DNA of 64,000 bases from Stomoxys calcitrans (GCF_963082655.1 NC_081555.1:19960378-20024377); one strand, 5' to 3'. Positions 46,880 through 58,979 are shown, counted from the stretch's first letter. Translations and numbers: made by a program. Notes: generated from the sequence alone by a model not told the origin.

Positions 46880-49525
46880 CCCCTATTATCTTTAATGGTC
46901 TATAAATTTGCTCGAAGGGTTTAAAGTCAATTAAGTTTGGAAGTTAGAAGTACTCCATTCTTAAAAGACTTTATTTGAGCTCGATATTTCCATGGGGATT
47001 TTAGGAGACGGCAGGGTGGTGTAGATCCCCCAGGGTAGTGTAGACCCCCAATGGGTATGAATTTCGTGCTGCCAAATACCTTTAATATAAGCCCCATATT
47101 GCCATGATCGGTAAATATGTAGGTCCGATTCAAGGGTATTTTTGGGGGTGCGGTGGTCCCCCAGATACTTAGCCTTGAAAAAAATATCAGCGTCGTGCTC
47201 TCCTCTCAAATACCATTTAAACCCCATACTGTCTTTGGTTTATGGAGAGTTTATGGGATGAGGCATCTCCCAAACACTTTGCCTGAAAAATGGTCATCAA
47301 ATTAGTTTTCTAAACTCAAATACCCTTCATTGGAGCAACCTAATGCCATGGTCGGTAAATTTGTACTCAATGGGGGTGTTTTGGTGAAGGGAAAGTGGCC
47401 CTTAATATATGGTCCCACATTTGGATATCAGATTCGTATTCTATTACCAAAAACTTTTATTTGAAACCCATATTGCGATGGTCATTAAATAATTGCTGTT
47501 TGTGAGATATTTTTTGGGAAAGGGGTAGACCTCCTAGAAAATTTGTTCCGAAAGTGGGTATCAATTTTGTGCTCTATTCCCCAATAGAGCACGATGCTGA
47601 TATATTTTCAGGGCTAAGAACTTGGCGGACCAAGTTTGGACCCCAAAACACTCCTAAGTCAGGCATATTTTCCAACCTCAATTTCATTTGAGCCCTACAT
47701 TAACGTGGTTGGGAAATATGCCTGACTTAGGAGTGTTTTGCGGAGTGGGTTGGTCCCCCAAGCATTTAGCCCTGAAAATATATCAGCATCGTGCTCTACT
47801 CTCAAATATCATTCATTTGAACAGCATATAGCCATTGGCCTCAATACTGGATATCAAATTCGTTTTCTAATCTTAAATATCTTTCATTTAAACCCCTTAT
47901 TGCAAAAGTCAGCAAATATGACCGGTTTAGGGTCCGGGTCCCAAAAACATTTAGTATCGAGCTCCACTCTCTTTAAGACCCAAAATTGTCATGGTGAGCA
48001 AATATTGGGTTGCCCAAAAAGTAATTGCGGATTTTTTAAAAGAAAGCAAGCTCAAAGTAACAGCTGATAACTGACAAAAGAAAGAATGCAATTACAGAGT
48101 CACAAGCTGTGAAAAAAATTGTCAACGCCGACTATATGAAAAATCCGCAATTACTTTTTGGGCAACCATAGTATCGAGCTCCACTCTTTTTAAGACCCAA
48201 ATTGTCATGGTGAGCAAATGCAGCCTATATGGGGGTTGTTATGAGGTTGGTCCCGAATGATGATATCAGATTCGTGGTCCACTCCCAAATACTTTTCATT
48301 TGAGCTCCATTTTTCCATAGTCAGCAAACATGTCCGGTTTGGGGAGTGTTTTGGGCGATGGGCGGCCACTCAGTGAGTTGGCCTTGAAAATATATATCGG
48401 ATTCGTGTTCTACTCTAAAAAACCTCCTATTTGAGCCTCATATTGAAATGGTCAGCAAATATGTCCGGTTTAGGGTCTGGGCCCTAAAAACAAATCAATA
48501 TGGAGTTCCACTCCCTTTAAGACCCAAAGTTGTCATGGTGAGCAAGTACGTCCCATTTGAGCGTTGTTATGGGGGTGAGAAGTCCCCTAGGCAGTCGGTC
48601 CCGAATGTTGATATCAGATTCGTGGTCTATTTCCAAATACGTTTTATTTGAAAACCCATATTTCCATAGTCGGCAAACATGTTTGGTTGGGGGGGTGTTT
48701 TGGAGAGTGAGGCGACTTGGCCCTGAAAAAATTTATCAGATTCGTGTTGTACTCTGAAATACCTCCTATTCCATATTGCAAAGGTCAGCAAATACGTCCT
48801 ATATGGGTAGTGTTATGGGGGTGGGGTGGCCCCACAGACACTTTGTCCCGAATATTGATATCAGATTCGTGATTTACTACCAAAGACCATCTATTTAAGC
48901 CCCCTATTGCTATTGTGGTAAATTTGTCCTCTTTGGGGGCGTTGTTGGGGAGGTCCCACACTTGGTCCCACATTTAAATATCAGATTCGCCCCATATTGC
49001 CATGATCAGAAAATTAGTCCTGTTTGGGGGGTGTTTTGAGGAAGGGATGGACCCCCAGAAATTTGGTCCAACATTTGGATACCAAATTCGTATTCTACTC
49101 TCAAATACCTCTCATTTGAGTCCCATATTGCCAAGGTCGGTAAATATATCCGATTTAGGGGTGTTTTGGGGGTTGGGGTGGTCCCCCAAACACTTGGGCC
49201 GATAATTGAATAGCAGATACGTTTTCTACTCTTAAATACCTTTCATTTGAATCCCATATTGTTATGATTGATCTTTATATATATTTGGTAGGTTTTGGGG
49301 ATGAAGCGGCCCCCCAGGTACCCCATCCGAAATTTGGATACCAAATTTTTATTTATTTTTTTTTTTTGGTTTACTTTAAGAGAGCACACAAAATTTCGCT
49401 TAAATCACACCACCCATCACCGAGATCCAGCGATTCTGACAATTTGGGTGAGGGGGAGGGTCCACTCCCCCTTCAGATATCAAAAATTGTAATACCCTAT
49501 TTTCACCACGGAATCATTGTGAACC
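46880..49525 (-). repeat. Dispersed family F5, right arm (inverted, expanded)
   Basis: About 18 monomers in the opposite orientation to 41261-42430, with ccaaatacctttcatttgag, ccatattgccatggtc and gatatcagattcgtgttcta. The outer end (cacacaaaatttcgcttaaa, gagggtccactcccccttca, 49385-49480) mirrors the left arm terminus. A larger block (gtccggtttagggtc to caaaattgtcatggtgagca) occurs at about 47922-48003 and about 48462-48545, a higher-order duplication of about 540 bp. Open frames across this region are repeat shadows. Confidence 0.88.
48005..48168 (+). mobile_element. Mariner-type MITE, copy E (internally deleted)
   Basis: Both termini are present but about 70 bp are missing after aaaagaaag, where the sequence jumps to caagctcaaagtaacagctg. 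It lies exactly between two near-identical 51-bp flanks (47952-48002 and 48169-48219). Confidence 0.92.
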
Positions 49526-49811
49526 CCCCAATACGGTCTGAATCGGTCTATAGCCTGATACAGCTCCCCTGTAAGCCGTTCTTCCTATTTTACTTCTTGA
49601 GCCTCTAAAGAGGGCAATTCTTATTCGATTTGGCTGAATTGATATTGGACCGAATTGGACCATAACTTGATAGAGCTCCAATAGTATAGCTATTCCTTTC
49701 TTTTATCCCTTGCTTGACTAAAAAGAGATACCGGGCAAATAACTCGACAAATGCGATTCAAGGTGGAGGGTATAGAAGATTCGGCTCAGACGTACTTGGC
49801 ACGCTTTTGCT
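49526..49811. repeat. F3/F2-like fragment and junction
   Basis: 49530-49690 has ggtctgaatcggtctatagc, gatacagctcccctgtaag and cttgagcctctaaagaggg, a degenerate 153-bp-family monomer. At 49758-49800 a trace of a family terminus appears (aaggtggagggtata, cttggcac). Confidence 0.6.
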
Positions 49812-51760
49812 TGTTTTTATACCCTGCGCCACCACTGCGATACTGGGTATTATAGATTTGTGCATTTGTTTGCATCGCCAAGAAGGAGAAGAGCTAGACC
49901 CATTGATAAGTATACTGATCGACTCAGAATCATTTTCTGATTCGATTTAGCCATGTCCATCTGTCCGTCCGTCCGTCTATCCGCCTGTGAGTCCATGTAT
50001 TCTTGTAATCAAAGTGCAGGTCGTAGTTGTTGTCCGATTGTCACGAAATTTTTCACATCTCACATTTTTGGCCCAAGGACAAACGCTATTGATTTTGAAA
50101 TAAATCGGATCAGATTTAGATATAGCTCCCATATATATCTTTCATCCGATATGGCTTTTTAAAGCTGTAGAAGCCACAATTTTCGTCCGATCTTCACAAA
50201 ATTTGGCATTGGGCATTTTATTTGAGGTCTCCATATGTGTGCAAAATTTCACAAAAATCGGTCCATATTTAGATATAGCTCCCATATATATCTTTCATCG
50301 ACATGAACTTTTATGGCTGTAGAAGCCACAGTTTTAGTCCGATCCTTAAAATATTCTGCACGAGGTGTTTTATTTGACGTCCTAATATGTGTGGAAAATT
50401 TCATGAAAATCGGTCCATATTTAGATATAGCTCCCATATATATCTTTCATCCGATATGGCCGTTTAAGGCTGTAGAAGCCACAATATTTTACCGATCTTT
50501 ACAAAATTTGGCATGGGCTGTTTTATTTGAGGTCTAAATATGTGTGCAAAATTTCACAAAAATCGGTTCAGATTTAGATATAGCTCCCATATATATCTTT
50601 CATCCGACATGGACTTTTATGGCCGTAGAAGCCACAGTTTTAGTCCGATCATTAACATATTTTGCACAAGGTGTTTTATTTGACGGCCTAATATGTGTGG
50701 AAAATTTCATAAAAATCGGTCCATATTTAGATATAGCTCCCATATATATCTTTCATCCGACATGGACTTTTATGGCTGTAGAAGCCACAATTTTTTACCG
50801 ATCATTACAAAATTTGGCATGGGGTGTTTTATTTGATGTCTCCATATGTGTGCAAAATTTCATAAAAATCGGTTCAGATTTAGATATAGCTCCCATATAT
50901 ATGTATCGCCCGATTTGCACTTAAATGGCCGTAGTAGCTACAATTTTCAACCGATCTGCACAAAATTTGGCATGGACTGTTATGTTAATGCACTTTATAT
51001 ATCTGAAAAATTTCATAAAAATCGGTTAAGATTTAGATATAGCTCCCATATATATCTTTCATCCAATATGGACTTTTAAGGCTGTAGAAGCCACAGTTTT
51101 AGTCCGATCTTTAAAATATTTAGCACGAGGTGTTTTATTTGACGTCCTAATATGTGTGGAAAATTTCATGAAAATCGGTCCATATTTAGATATAGCTCCC
51201 ATATATATCTTTCATCCGATATGGTCGTTTAAGGCTGTAGAAGCCAAAATTTTTTACCGATCTTTACAAAATTTGGCATGGGGTCTTTTATTTGATGTCT
51301 CCATATGTGTGCAAAATTTCATAAAAATCGGTTCAGATTTAGATATAGCTCCCATATATATGTATCGCCCGATTTGCACTTAAATGGCCGTAGTAGCTAC
51401 AATTTTCAACCGATCTGCACGAAATTTGGCATGGACTGTTATGTTACTGCACTTTATATAACTGGGAAATTTCATAAAAATCGGTTCAGACTTAGATATA
51501 GATCCCATATATATCTTTCATCCGATTTGAACTATTAAAGCTGTAGAAGCCACAAAATTGGTTCGATCTTTACCAAATTAGGCGTGGAGTCATTTTTGTG
51601 AAGTCTTAATGAATGTGCGTAATTTCATAAAAATCGGTTCAGATTTAGATATAGCTCCCATATATATCTTTCGTCCGATTTGGCTTTTGAAGGCTGCAGA
51701 AGACAAAATATTGGTCCGTACTTTACAAAATTTTGCATGAGGTACAAAAACTTAAATTTG
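49812..51760 (-). mobile_element. Dispersed family F1, copy 3
   Basis: Begins with the family's stem-loop end (taccctgcgccaccactg to cagtatcccagtata-like pairing, 49820-49850), then gacccattgataagtatact, then a GTCC/GTCT tract (49963-49995). Monomers follow at 153-bp spacing (ggctgtagaagccaca at 50315, 50468, 50621 and 50774), with atatagctcccatatatatc. The far hairpin is not seen; the body fades at about 51750. Open frames from 49953 to 51538 are repeat shadows. Confidence 0.85.
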
Positions 51761-52670
51761 TATCAATTGCTGTTGCTCTTCTTCTCATTTTGGTTTCCAA
51801 ATCCCTGCCCAGTTTGTATCATTTGTAAAAAGTAGTAATTTACCCCTGTTGGTAGGTCCAACATAAAAACAGGTTATGGTGAAAATTATTTCCTATTTTT
51901 GTTAGTTTTCTCTTCTCTCTCTCTCTTATTTTGACGGAATTTTTGTTTTTACTCCAATAAAGATTTCTCTAACAACACTTCTGGACGCAAGTTTATACTA
52001 TTTCATGGCTTCTATTGACTTTTATGCTTACCACCCCTTATTAAGTTAGCATAAATTTACATAAACAAGTGCTTGAGAACATCCTTTGATGTTCGCAATG
52101 AAGCTACAAAGTGAAAAACCCAGTATAATGCCCGTTTAAGGCATGAAACATGAAACAAAGCCAAGCACCACTCACCAATGCTGGCATGGGACTAGAGCAC
52201 AAAGCCATGTTAGCCGCTTGGTGGCGCCTTGCTCCAGTTGACTTCCGGTCTTTTATCTTTTTGTCGTTGTCTGGTGTTATCTTTGTATATTTAATTTCCT
52301 TCTTTTATTATTTGCTAGTTTTCACATAGACTCCTTTATGAACTTTTGCCTTTTTTGTTTTCGTTTTTTTCTTGTTTTGTGAGCAATGCCATTTGTAGCA
52401 GCCAAATCTCTGAATACCCGCTGGGGGTTTCCTGTTTTGGTAGTTTGCATTTTTGTCGCATATTTAAGTGTAGCAATTTTATTTGAGATTCACAGACAAT
52501 TCAGTGGATTGTTGTACTTTCTATTTGAGTGTTCAGTTTCTTTAAAGAAATGCTATTTTTGAAAAAAAAAAAAAATAACGAGGATAAAGATGAGCCCAAG
52601 TATCATATGATCTAAAAAGAAAATTAAATTGTTAAAAGTTTATTTTAAGAAATCGCCCGTTAACGGGCAG
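51761..52670. other. Unassigned AT-rich region
   Basis: No gene or repeat recognised. A (TC)n tract lies near 51910-51930 and a poly-A run near 52561. Confidence 0.5.
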
Positions 52671-52839
52671 AGTGGCCGATGAACAGAGGGAACGAACGGG
52701 TAGAGAGACGGACGGCCAGGGGTACTGTTGGACAGGGTGTCTGACGGACAGACGGATGGGGTTAGATCAACCAAAAAAGAAGATGTTCAGTATTCTGTAT
52801 GCAGCTCACCGATATATTGATCTTAGACCCTACAAAGTT
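52671..52839. repeat. Short GACG/GACA tract and flank
   Basis: cagagggaacgaacgggtag, agagacggacggccagg and ctgacggacagacggatggg (to about 52760) form a strand-opposite prelude to the TCTGTCC minisatellite. The rest resembles an F1/F2 end (tattgatcttagaccctac). Confidence 0.55.
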
Positions 52840-53495
52840 CGTTCGTCTGTCCCTTGTTCCTAAGTCAGTTCATTATTCCTTGGTCTATCCCTTGTCCGTC
52901 CGTCTCTCTACTTCCCCTTAGCATGTCTGTTGTCCGTCTATCTGTTACTTGTCCATCCGAGTGTCCTTTGTCCGTTCGTCTGTGCCCTGTCCGTCTGTAT
53001 GTGTTTTTGTCCAATCGTTCTCTTGTCACTCTGCCTGAGATTTGCCGTTTGGTCTGTCCCATGTCATTCTGTCTATGCCTTGTCCGTCCGTCTGTCCCCT
53101 TTGCCCGAATGCGACTTGTCCGTGCGACTGATACTTGTCCCTTCATCTGTGCCTTGTCCGTCCGTTTGTCCCTTTTCCATTCGTCGGTCACTTATCCGTC
53201 CGTCTGGCTACTTCCCCTCCGTGTGTCTGTTATAAGTCTATCCGAATGTCGTTTTTCCGATCGTCTGTGCCTTGTCCGACTATTTGTGCTTTGTGCGTTC
53301 TCTCCATTGACATTCTGTCTATTCGTTATTCTCTCATCTGTCCCTTGTCATTCAGTCTGTGCCTTGTTCTTGCGTGCAACCGTGACTTTTGAATTTCACT
53401 GACACTTGTCCATTCGTCTGTGCCTTGTCCATCGGTATGCCCCTTTTCCAGCTGACTATCCCTTGTCCATCCGTCTGTTCCTTGTCGGTCTGTCT

Positions 53496-53670
53496 GCCGC
53501 AGTGCGACACCTCTTTGGAGAGAAGTTTCACATGGCATAGTACCTCACAAATGTTGCCAGCATTAAGAGGGGAAAACGACCGCTGAAAATGTTTTCTGAT
53601 GGTCTCACCAAGATTCGAACCCAGGCGTTCAGCGTCATAGGCAGACACGCTAACCTCTGCCTTACGGTGG
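53496..53670 (-). mobile_element. tRNA-derived SINE, copy 2
   Basis: Same head as copy 1, on the minus strand: complement of gctaacctctgccttacgg (53649-53667) and of agattcgaaccc (53611-53622). The body has cagtgcgacacctctttgg and ttgccagcattaagagggg. The distal tail is lost at the minisatellite border (53496). Confidence 0.8.
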
Positions 53671-53689
53671 CTTCCCTTATCTCATATTG

Positions 53690-53845
53690 CTCCCATATAA
53701 ACTAATTTCCTGCTTTGAATTTTCCAACCTCAAGAGCGCAAAATTCTTATAAGAAGGGCTTACATTTTGTACGCTGACATTTTTGTGACCTCAAATAGCT
53801 GTGCTAAATATGGGCCGAATCGGTTCTATCACTCATCAGTTCGTA
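53690..53845. repeat. 153-bp-family (F3-like) relic inside the minisatellite
   Basis: Contains attgctcccatataaactaa, aacctcaagagcgcaaaatt and tatgggccgaatcgg, one degenerate monomer. A similar relic lies at 54295-54535 (agctctcacataaaccgatc, cttaagcctctaaagagcgc), so the minisatellite was invaded by, or grew out of, such an element. Confidence 0.7.
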
Positions 53846-56815
53846 TGTCAGTTATCCGTTGGTCTGTTCCTTGTCCGACCGACCCTCCCTTGTCCATCCG
53901 TTTAATACTTGTATATCCGATTATCCCTTGGCCGTTCCTCTGTTCCTTGCCAGTCCGTCTATCCCTTGACCTTACGTTTGTCGCTTGTTCGTCAGGGTCC
54001 TTTCATCTTTCCTTGTCCGTCCGTCTGGTCATTATCCGTTCGTCTGTACCTTGTCCGTCCATCTGTCTACTGTCAGTCCACCTGTTTCCTATCCTTGTCC
54101 GTCCGTCTGGTCATTGTCCGTTCGTCTGTACCTTGTCCGTCCATCTGTCTACTGTCAGTCCACCTGTCTACTGTCCTTTGCCGGTCTATCTGATCATTGC
54201 CTGGCTCTATGTCTTTTGTCCGTCCGATTGTCGTTGGTTTGTTCATCCTTCCTTGTCCGCCCGTCCGTCACTGGTTCGTTAGTCTATGCCAAATATAGTC
54301 GAATCGTTTCAGTACCTGGTTTAGCTCTCACATAAACCGATCTCCCGGTTTACTTCTTAAGCCTCTAAAGAGCGCAAATGCATCAAAAATGCTTCGAATA
54401 GGTTCTTAATCAGATATAGCTCGCCAATAAACCGATTTCCCGATTTGAATCTTCGCGCCTCAACAGTGTACAGTTCTAATAAGATATGGCTTAGATTTTG
54501 CACAATGACTTTATATGGGACGAATCCGTTCTTTCCCTCGTCCGTTCGTCTGTCTCTTGTCCGTTCATCTGTCCCTTGTCCGTTCGTCTGTTCCTTGTCC
54601 GCCCGACTGTCCTTGTTCCGTTCATCGTACCTTGCACGTAAGACTGTCCTTCTCCATCTGTCTGCACCTTATCCGTTAGTCCGTGCTTTCTCCGTCCGCA
54701 TGTCTACTGTAATTTGTCGTTCAATCTGTCCACTACCCGTCCCTCGGTCCTTATCCATTCTTCCGTCCACCGTGCGTCCCTCTATTTCTTGTCTGTCCCT
54801 TGTCGCTTCATCTATTCTTCGTCCGTCCGACTTCCTTGGTCCGTAATCTTCCTTTGTACGTCAGTCTGTCCCTTGTCCGTTAGTCTGTTCATTGCCAGTT
54901 TATCTGTACCTTATCTGTATACCCGTTTGCTGCCCGTCCGCCTGTCTACGGTCTTTTGTCGTTCTATCTGTTCATTACCCATCCGTATGTCCCTTGTCCA
55001 TCCGACTGACCTTGGTTTATTCATCTACCCTTGTCTGTCCGTCTGATAATTGTCCGTTAGTCTATGCCTTTCGGTTCATTTTCCGTTCATCTGTGCCTTG
55101 TCCATCCGTCTGTCTGCTGTACGTCCGCCTGTCTACTGCCGTTTTCGGTCTATCCGTTCATTAACCGTCCCTCTGTCTCTTGTCTGCCCGTCTGTCCCTT
55201 GTCCGCCCGTCTGTCCCTTGTCCGCCCGTCTGCCTATTGTCATTCTGTCCCCTATCCGTCCTTCTGTCCGTTTGACACTTCTCCGTTAGTCTATGGCCTT
55301 CCATCCATCTGTCCATTGTCCGTTGGTTTGTGCCTTGTCCGTCATCTTTTCGTTGTTCATTTGTCTGTCCATTTGCCTCTGTCCCTTTCCCGTCCGTTTG
55401 TCCCTTGCCTGGCCCTCTGTCCCTTGCCCGTCCGTCTGTTTCTTGTCCGTCAGTCTGTACCTTGTCCGTCCATATGTGCATTGTTCATATGTCTGTGGCT
55501 TGTCTGTCCGTCCGTTATCTTTTGCCTGTCACTTGCCGTCCGTCAATCTGTACATTGTCCGTCCATCTGTTCATTGGTCATTCGTCTGTGGCTTGTCCGT
55601 CCGTCCGTTTGCCCGTTACCCGTCTGTCTGTCCCTTATCCGTCCATCTGTTAATTGTCCATTGGTCTGTCCCTTGCCAGTTCGTTTGTCCCTTGCCTGCC
55701 GCTCTGTCCCTTGCCCATCCGTTTGTCCCTTGTCCGTCAGTCTGTACCTTGACAGTCCATCTGTTCATTGTCCATTCGTCTGTGGCTTGTCCGTCCGTCC
55801 GTTTGCCCGTTGCCCGTCGGTCTGTCCCTTGTCCGTCCATCTATTAATTGTCCATTGGTCTGTCCCTTGCATGTCTCTCTGTCCCTTGCCCATTCGTTTG
55901 TCCCTTGTCCGTTCGTTTGTCCCTTGTCCGTCAGTCTGTACATTGTCCGTCCATCTGTTCATTTGTCATTCGTCTGTGCCTTGTCCGTCCGTCCGTTTGC
56001 CCGCCTGGGTGTCCCTTGTCCGTTCATCTGTTAATTGCCCACTCGTGTGTCCCTTGCATGTCTCTCTGTCCCTTGCCCGTTCGTTTGTCCCTTGCCTGTC
56101 GCTTTGTCCCTTGTCCGTCAGTCTGTACCTTGACAGTCCATCTGTTCATTGTCCATTCGTCAGTGGCATGTCCGTCCGTCCGTTTGCCCGTCTGTCTGTC
56201 CCTTGTCCGTCCATCTGTTAATTGTCCATTGGTCTGTCCATTGCATACCCCTCTGTCCCTTGCCTGTCGCTCTGTCCCTTGCCTGTCGCTCTGTCCCTTG
56301 CCTGTCGCTTTGTCCCTAGTCCGTCAGTCTGTACCTTGACAGTCCATCTGTTCATTGATTATTCGTCTGTGGCTTGTCCGTCCGTTGCCCGTCTGTCTGT
56401 CCCTTGTCCGTCGATCTATTAAGTGTCCATTGGTCTGTCCCTTGCATGTCCCTCTGTTCCTTGCCTGTCCGTTTGTCCCTTGTCCGTCAGTCTTAACCTT
56501 GACAGTCCATCTGTTCATTGTCCATTCGTCCATCTGTTCATTGTCCATTCGACTGTGGCTTGTCCGTCCGTCCGTCGTCTGTCTGTCCCTTGTCCGTCCA
56601 TCTGTTCATTGTCCATTCGTCTGTCCCTTGCATGCCGCTATGTCCCTTGTAGGCCCGCCTGTCTACTCTCCCTCTGTCTTTTATTCGTTCCTCTGCCTCT
56701 TGTCCGTCAATCTGTCAACTGTTTATCCCTCATTTTCGTGTCTATCATTCTGTCTTGTTCGTTCGTCTGTCCCTTGTCCATCTATCTGTTACTTGAGGTA
56801 CCCAAACATTGGAAG

Positions 56816-57507
56816 GAGTAAAGCTAAGCACTTGGAAGTTTGCACAATTCGTTATGTTGGTGCGTTTTGGTCGCTATCTTTCGATTTAACTTCTTGAGCC
56901 CCTTAAAGGGACAATTATTATGGGATTTGGCTAAAGTTTCGATTTAAGTTTGTTTTTATGAATTCAAACATCTATAAAAGGTATGGGTCAAATCGGCTTA
57001 AAAACTTATAGTGCTTTCATATAATTGCCCTTATCTGCAAATGAAAAAAAAAACTTGACTTTGAGATTATTTAAAAAATTCGGCCCCACCGAACTAAAAG
57101 ACCTCTTTGTTGTTTCTCATTCATGTTTATCTAAGTAACATTTTCCAGATTTCAAAAAAACTCCCTAAAGCTAAGGCTTAAGTGATTTGTCACTCCTATT
57201 CCATGCCTCCGTCGTATTTTGAGCTCAATATTGAAATTCTTAGCCCATGAGTTATGACAACCACTCTGTGGAAAAATTTAAACACTTCGATTTATGAACG
57301 AGTGCAATGCAATCAAGTATGGGCACAAAGAGTCCATATTGTTTCACACATACATGCACACAACATACTCACACAGTCATTTAAGGCATCCCGAACAAGG
57401 ATATGTGTTCACAATATGCAACTAGCTGCAAGGCAGGAAGGCCTCAACTTCAGGCCATTTCACAACAACGCAAGAAAAACGCGAAATATCGCTGGCTTCA
57501 TAATGTA
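56816..57507. other. Unassigned AT-rich region
   Basis: Nothing recognised beyond faint 153-bp-family phrases near 56890-57000 (ttgagccccttaaaggg). A 125-residue plus frame at 57254-57631 runs into a MITE and is not credible. Confidence 0.45.
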
Positions 57508-57734
57508 TTGGGTTGCCCAAAAAGTAATTGCGGATTTTTTAAAAGAAAGTAAATGCAAACTTAGAATGAACTTTAATCAAATATACTTTTTTTACACTTT
57601 TTTTCTAAGGCAAGCTAAAAGTAGCAGCTGATAACTGACAGAAGAAAGAATGCAATTACAGAGTCACAAGCTGTGAAAAAATTTGTCAACGCCGACTATA
57701 TGAAAAATCCGCAATTACTTTTTGGGCAACCCAA
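57508..57734 (+). mobile_element. Mariner-type MITE, copy F
   Basis: Both termini are intact and TA flanks both sides (57506-57507, 57735-57736). A deletion of about 10 bp follows aaagtaaatgc. Confidence 0.93.
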
Positions 57735-57874
57735 TAGTTTGTGAATGGTTGTGTTTTTACTCTGGAATTTGCTGGAGCAAAAAAAAAAAAAAGAAAAAAA
57801 CACAACTCATATCTTTTTCTCCACATGGGATACGGAAATGGGGTATCATATTTTTTCAGAAAATATTAAAACTA

Positions 57875-58106
57875 CAGGGTGGCTGATGAAAGCCGCTACC
57901 AAAAAAAAATGTAATAACTTTTTTTCTATTTAATAATAATAATTTAATAATTAATTTAATTAATTAATTAATTAATTTAATTAATAATAATTTAATAATT
58001 AATTTAATAATTAAATTTAACATGAATAAAAGAAAAATGTATTCCATACACCGAAAAAAAAATGTAGCAATATTCATCATTGTAGCAATATTCATCAGCC
58101 ACCCTG
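57875..58106. mobile_element. Second mariner-type MITE with AT-only core
   Basis: 232 bp with termini cagggtggctgatga / tcatcagccaccctg and TA on both sides (57873-57874, 58107-58108). The right end carries a doubled subterminal phrase (tgtagcaatattcatca twice). The core (57931-58020) is almost only A and T, made of aattaatt palindromes. No coding sequence. The terminus recalls those of irritans-group mariners, but the resemblance is only partial. Confidence 0.85.
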
Positions 58107-58296
58107 TATGAAGCAGAGGAAAGTGTTGCATTTTTCTCTCCATTATACTTGAATGTGAAAACCTTGAAGTTGAACAACAAAAAATCGTTATGCATTTTTA
58201 TAGATGCATAGAGTTATTGAAATAGGGTTTGTATAAATATTTTAAAGGAGGCCTAAGCACTTTGTTAAAATCCAAATCGCATATCTTCTTTAACAA

Positions 58297-58440
58297 ATGG
58301 CTATATTTGTCTGTGCGTTTATCTGTTTAGCATTTGTCTGTTTGTCCGGCAGATTATTCGTCTGTCTGTCTTTTAGTTCGTTTAAATTGCAAATTTCCAC
58401 TTCTTTGTCTGTCCTTCCATTCATCGGCCTGTTCGTTTAT
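58297..58440. repeat. Degenerate TCTGTCTG tract
   Basis: Short stretch with tttgtctgtttgtccggcag and cgtctgtctgtcttttag, a small decayed cousin of the larger TCTGTCC arrays. Confidence 0.6.
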
Positions 58441-58469
58441 ACCTACAACCGCCAAGAAGTTCCATCCAA

Positions 58470-58713
58470 TCCAGATTTGCCCTTGAGCAACAGGGGCAAA
58501 TTTCTAACATAGCAATGAATGCCGTCCAACTCAAGTCTAAACTCAATCAAACAGGCCTTCCTTTTGTAGCCGAGTTTGAACGGCGCGCCGCAATGCGACA
58601 CCTCTTTAAGGAGAAGCTTTAACATGACATAATACATAACAAATGTAGGAGCATTAGGAGGGCTTAACCACAGTTATGTTCTTGCCGGGACTTGAACCTC
58701 TGCGATATGGTGA
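58470..58713 (-). mobile_element. tRNA-derived SINE, copy 3
   Basis: Body phrases aacaggggcaaatttctaac, ccttccttttgtagccgag and caatgcgacacctctttaag match the other copies. The head is damaged: gggacttgaacc (58687-58698) runs directly into ctctgcgatatggtgacc, so about 30 bp between the two promoter boxes are deleted. Confidence 0.75.
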
Positions 58714-58761
58714 CCTCAAGTAATTACTTTTAATGACTGCCTTGTAGTTAGTCACATCGAA

Positions 58762-58977
58762 AGGATTTTTTTAAAAGAAAGTAAATGCATTTTTAATAAA
58801 TCTTAGAATGAACTTTAATCAAATATAATTTTTTACACTTTTTTTCTAAAGCAAGCTAAAAATAACAGCTGATAACTGACAGAAGAAAAAAAATGCAGTT
58901 ACAGAGTCACAAGCTGTGAAAAAATTTGTCAACGCCGACTATATGAAAAATCCGAAATTACTTTTTGGGCAACCCAA
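58762..58977 (+). mobile_element. Mariner-type MITE, copy G (left end lost)
   Basis: Begins at ggattttttt, lacking about 20 bp of the terminus. The right end is intact (ttgggcaacccaa, then TA). Confidence 0.9.
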
Positions 58978-58979
58978 TA

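Larger units (their letters stand above)
52840..56815. repeat. 19-bp TCTGTCCCTTGTCCGTCC-type minisatellite, 4 kb
   Basis: Dominant unit is gtctgtcccttgtccgccc, 19 bp, cleanest near 55175-55235. In the right half a phrase cagtctgtaccttgacagtc recurs at about 55738, 55930 (variant), 56120, 56323 and 56487, a higher-order period near 190 bp, about ten units. In the left half an 82-bp block is doubled (54014 and 54096). A SINE and two 153-bp-family relics interrupt the array. Frames of Val-Cys-Pro-Leu-Ser-Val-Arg type (up to 385 aa, 55064-56221) are artefacts of a stop-free unit. Confidence 0.93.

Noticed and set aside
52854..56897. Frames up to 385 aa of Cys-Pro-Leu-Ser-Val type, resembling Cys-rich secreted proteins
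   Set aside because: Translation of the 19-bp minisatellite, open on both strands.
57254..57631. 125-residue plus-strand frame
   Set aside because: Its last third is the inserted MITE copy F; no domain recognised.
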